Below are positions 52,803 to 54,644 of a stretch of DNA of 54,644 nt, piece after piece. This DNA comes from Pelagibacteraceae bacterium AG-349-L23. GTDB taxonomy: Bacteria; Pseudomonadota; Alphaproteobacteria; Pelagibacterales; Pelagibacteraceae. The notes beneath the pieces are model-generated. The model was given only the letters and a program-made list of their open reading frames with translations. It did no database searches and was not told the DNA's origin. Location of the stretch: the NCBI GenBank assembly GCA_003281045.1, contig QCDD01000005.1, forward strand, positions 1 to 54,644, written 5' to 3'. Position numbers and translations under genes: made by a program. Each line of letters starts with the position of its first letter. Within the stretch, counting starts at the first letter, position 1.

Positions 52803-53672
52803 ATGAGTTGTAATGTTGCTTTCATAGGTCTTGGTGTAATGGGCTATCCAATGGCAGGATATATATCAAAAGGTGGTCACAATGTAACTGTTTTTAATCG
52901 TACAAAATCAAAAGCAGAAAAGTGGGTTGTCGAATATAAAGGTAAAATGTCTGAAACTCCAGCGGATGCCGCTAAAGATGCTGAATATATTTTTACCTGT
53001 GTTGGTAATGATAATGATTTAAGAGAAGTAACTTTTGGTGACAAAGGAGCTTTCAAATCAATTAAAAAGGGCGCAGTCTACATTGATAACACTACAGCCT
53101 CAGCAACAATTGCTAAAGAAATATATGAGTTCGCAAAGAAAAATGGATTTGGTGCGTTAGATGCACCTGTATCTGGTGGACAAGCTGGAGCAGAGAATGG
53201 TGCACTAACAGTAATGATCGGTGGCGATCAGGCTGACTTTGATAAAGCAAAAGATAAAATTGATTGTTATAGCAAAAAAATGAAATTACTTGGTAAAGCT
53301 GGTTGTGGACAATTAGCTAAGATGGTTAATCAAATTTGTATTGCAGGATTGGTTCAAGGATTATCTGAAGGAATTAATTTTGGAATGAAAGCTGGATTAA
53401 ATATGGAGGATGTAATTGAAGTTATTTCAAAAGGTGCAGCTCAGTCTTGGCAAATGGAAAATAGATATAAAACAATGATTGATGATAAGTTTGATTTTGG
53501 TTTTGCAGTTGACTGGATGAGAAAAGATCTAAAAATTGCAATGGATGAAGCAAAAAATAATGGTTCATTGTTACCTGTAACAGAACTAGTAGATAAGTTT
53601 TATGGAGAAGTACAAGGATTGGGAGGTAATCGTTGGGACACTTCAAGCTTAATTAAAAGATTCAGAAAGTAA
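52803..53672 (+). CDS. 3-hydroxyisobutyrate dehydrogenase family oxidoreductase
   Basis: A 289-residue NAD(P)-dependent beta-hydroxyacid dehydrogenase. The Rossmann motif is FIGLGVMGYPMAG (7-19), followed by substrate-binding DAPVSGGQAGAENGALTVMIGG (120-141) and catalytic Lys173 in GQLAKMVNQI. Members reduce or oxidise 3-hydroxyisobutyrate, tartronate semialdehyde, glyoxylate or succinic semialdehyde; the exact substrate cannot be read. It is followed by the PNPOx-like gene 3 bases later and is divergent from the MFS transporter. Confidence 0.9.
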   Translation: MSCNVAFIGLGVMGYPMAGYISKGGHNVTVFNRTKSKAEKWVVEYKGKMSETPADAAKDAEYIFTCVGNDNDLREVTFGDKGAFKSIKKGAVYIDNTTASATIAKEIYEFAKKNGFGALDAPVSGGQAGAENGALTVMIGGDQADFDKAKDKIDCYSKKMKLLGKAGCGQLAKMVNQICIAGLVQGLSEGINFGMKAGLNMEDVIEVISKGAAQSWQMENRYKTMIDDKFDFGFAVDWMRKDLKIAMDEAKNNGSLLPVTELVDKFYGEVQGLGGNRWDTSSLIKRFRK

Positions 53673-53675
53673 TGT

Positions 53676-54275
53676 ATGCAACCGGCATACTATGAAAATT
53701 TTGAGGAAATTCAAAATAAGTATTGGTCTATGCTCGATGATGCTGTGACTAATAGAGGTTCTCCTTTTAGAATTCCTGTCTTTATTTCTGCCCACCAAAA
53801 TGAGGTAGATGGAAGAATTGTTGTTCTAAGAAAATCAGATAGAGCAAACAATCTATTACAATTTCATACTGATTTAAGATCACCAAAAGTAGAAATTCTT
53901 AAGAAAAATAATAACGCTTCTTTAGTTTTCTACGATAAAGAGGAAAAGATACAATTAAGAGTAAAAGTTGAGTGTGAAATAAATAATCAAAATTCTACGA
54001 CAGAGGAATCTTGGAAAAAAACTCAACATATCAGTAGAAGATGTTATCTAACCGATAGTCCTCCAGGAACTATGTCAGAAAATCCAACATCAGGCATGAT
54101 ATCTAAATTAGAAGATTTTGATTATACAATGGAACAAAGCGAAGAAGGTTACAAAAACTTTACAGTTATAAAATGTAAAATAAAGTCTATTGAATGGTTA
54201 TATCTTGCAGCTAAAGGACATCGAAGAGCAAAATTTGATTTAGAAACTAATAAAAATGCTTGGATGGTTCCTTAA
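53676..54275 (+). CDS. FMN-binding pyridoxamine-phosphate-oxidase-like protein (Alr4036 type)
   Basis: A 199-residue split-barrel flavin-binding protein. The pattern [52 protein letters not shown] and the C-terminal [17 protein letters not shown] matches the Alr4036-like PNPOx group. True PdxH differs in its active-site residues, so vitamin B6 synthesis is not implied. The gene is 3 bases after the dehydrogenase and its TAA overlaps the stop of the opposing gene. Confidence 0.8.
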   Translation: MQPAYYENFEEIQNKYWSMLDDAVTNRGSPFRIPVFISAHQNEVDGRIVVLRKSDRANNLLQFHTDLRSPKVEILKKNNNASLVFYDKEEKIQLRVKVECEINNQNSTTEESWKKTQHISRRCYLTDSPPGTMSENPTSGMISKLEDFDYTMEQSEEGYKNFTVIKCKIKSIEWLYLAAKGHRRAKFDLETNKNAWMVP

Positions 54276-54644
54276 AAAATTGATTTAGAATATTTTTTCC
54301 AATTATCTTGATAGTGCTTTGTGTTTTCAAAAACTGCTTTCTTTTCCTCTTCAGTGACCTCTCTTACAACTTTACCAGGTGAACCTATTACTAAAGAGTT
54401 ATCTGGTATCTCTTTGTTTTCAGTAATTAAAGCTTTTGCACCTATGATACAATTTTTTCCAATCTTAGCGTTATTAAGAATCACTGCACCAATTCCAATT
54501 AAACTATTATCCCCTATAGTGCATCCATGAAGCATGACCATATGACCTATGGTTACGTCTTTGCCAACTTTAATGGGATATCCTGGATCGGTATGTAAAA
54601 CACATCCATCTTGAACATTTGATCCCTCACCTATATGAATATTT
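54272..54644 (-). CDS. gamma-carbonic-anhydrase-family protein (5' end beyond window)
   Basis: The frame is open from the stop at 54272 to the right edge of the window, so the start lies outside. The visible ~123 residues are a left-handed beta-helix of hexapeptide repeats. Three His that should bind the metal are visible: one in VLHTDPGYP and two in GHMVMLHGC. The family (YrdA, PaaY, CaiE-like) includes carbonic anhydrases and acyltransferase-like proteins; activity is unknown. An internal ATG at 54541 gives a shorter frame but would cut off conserved repeats and a metal His, so it is not the start. Confidence 0.85.
   Translation of the reverse strand, partial: NIHIGEGSNVQDGCVLHTDPGYPIKVGKDVTIGHMVMLHGCTIGDNSLIGIGAVILNNAKIGKNCIIGAKALITENKEIPDNSLVIGSPGKVVREVTEEEKKAVFENTKHYQDNWKKYSKSIF

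Noticed and set aside
1-54644. tRNA, rRNA, CRISPR, IS element, prophage or restriction-modification genes
   Set aside because: I looked in the gaps and proteins for cloverleaf sequences, repeat-spacer units, transposases, integrases and terminal repeats and found none.

Overview
The window is a strongly AT-rich, gene-dense stretch of a bacterial chromosome. It reads as an alphaproteobacterium of the SAR11 (Pelagibacterales) type. The reasons are very low GC, intergenic gaps of 0 to 171 bases, many stop/start overlaps, several TTG starts, the alphaproteobacterial run purC-purS-purQ-purL-bolA-grxD, and a large share of binding-protein-dependent uptake systems. I see no rRNA, tRNA, CRISPR array, insertion sequence, integrase or phage gene, and no gene-free stretch longer than 300 bases. 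The assignment to SAR11 is inference from these features.

Layout. 1-3245 (minus): a sugar-phosphate cyclase of the sedoheptulose-7-phosphate cyclase type, a DUF6492-like glycosyltransferase-like protein and a small membrane protein, probably one transcript. 3373-12150: a divergent locus with a binding-protein sugar ABC importer on the minus strand (SBP and two permeases) and, on the plus strand, its ATPase followed by a HAD phosphatase, a GT81-like glucosyl-3-phosphoglycerate synthase and a GH13 sucrose-phosphorylase-family enzyme. Together these look like making, importing and phosphorolysing glucosylglycerate or a close relative. 12152-14430: a divergent pair of Anbu (proteasome-like) peptidase and circularly permuted ATP-grasp. 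14437-15588: a GGCT-like protein and a CinA-type domain. 15607-22833 (plus): sfsA, map, then the purine genes purB-C-S-Q-L, then bolA and grxD. 22837-32769 (minus): rpsD, trmJ, cimA, cysS, nadE, class II DAHP synthase, glmS and a GlmU that consists only of the acetyltransferase half. 32841-37101 (plus): gph and the methylcitrate-cycle genes prpD-B-C. 37106-40671 (minus): an FkbM-type methyltransferase and class I ribonucleotide reductase nrdA-nrdB, with two NrdR-like boxes on the promoter. 40831-42285: a phosphomannomutase/phosphoglucomutase. 42290-44194: a charged coiled-coil protein, a candidate small RNA and a GNAT-like protein. 44208-49769 (minus): a TRAP transporter (dctP-Q-M), dusA and two TauE/SafE permeases. 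49864-54644: a class III CoA transferase, omega subunit of RNA polymerase with a long acidic tail, an MFS transporter, a 3-hydroxyisobutyrate-dehydrogenase-family enzyme, an FMN-binding PNPOx-like protein and a gamma-carbonic-anhydrase-family protein cut by the window edge.

Most of the window is core metabolism in compact operons. The parts that deserve a second look are the glucosylglycerate-like locus with its unusual permease loop domain, the cyclase/DUF6492 pair, the stripped-down Anbu pair, the split GlmU, the leaderless-looking nrdA promoter under paired NrdR boxes, and a candidate pseudoknotted small RNA near 43.5 kb.
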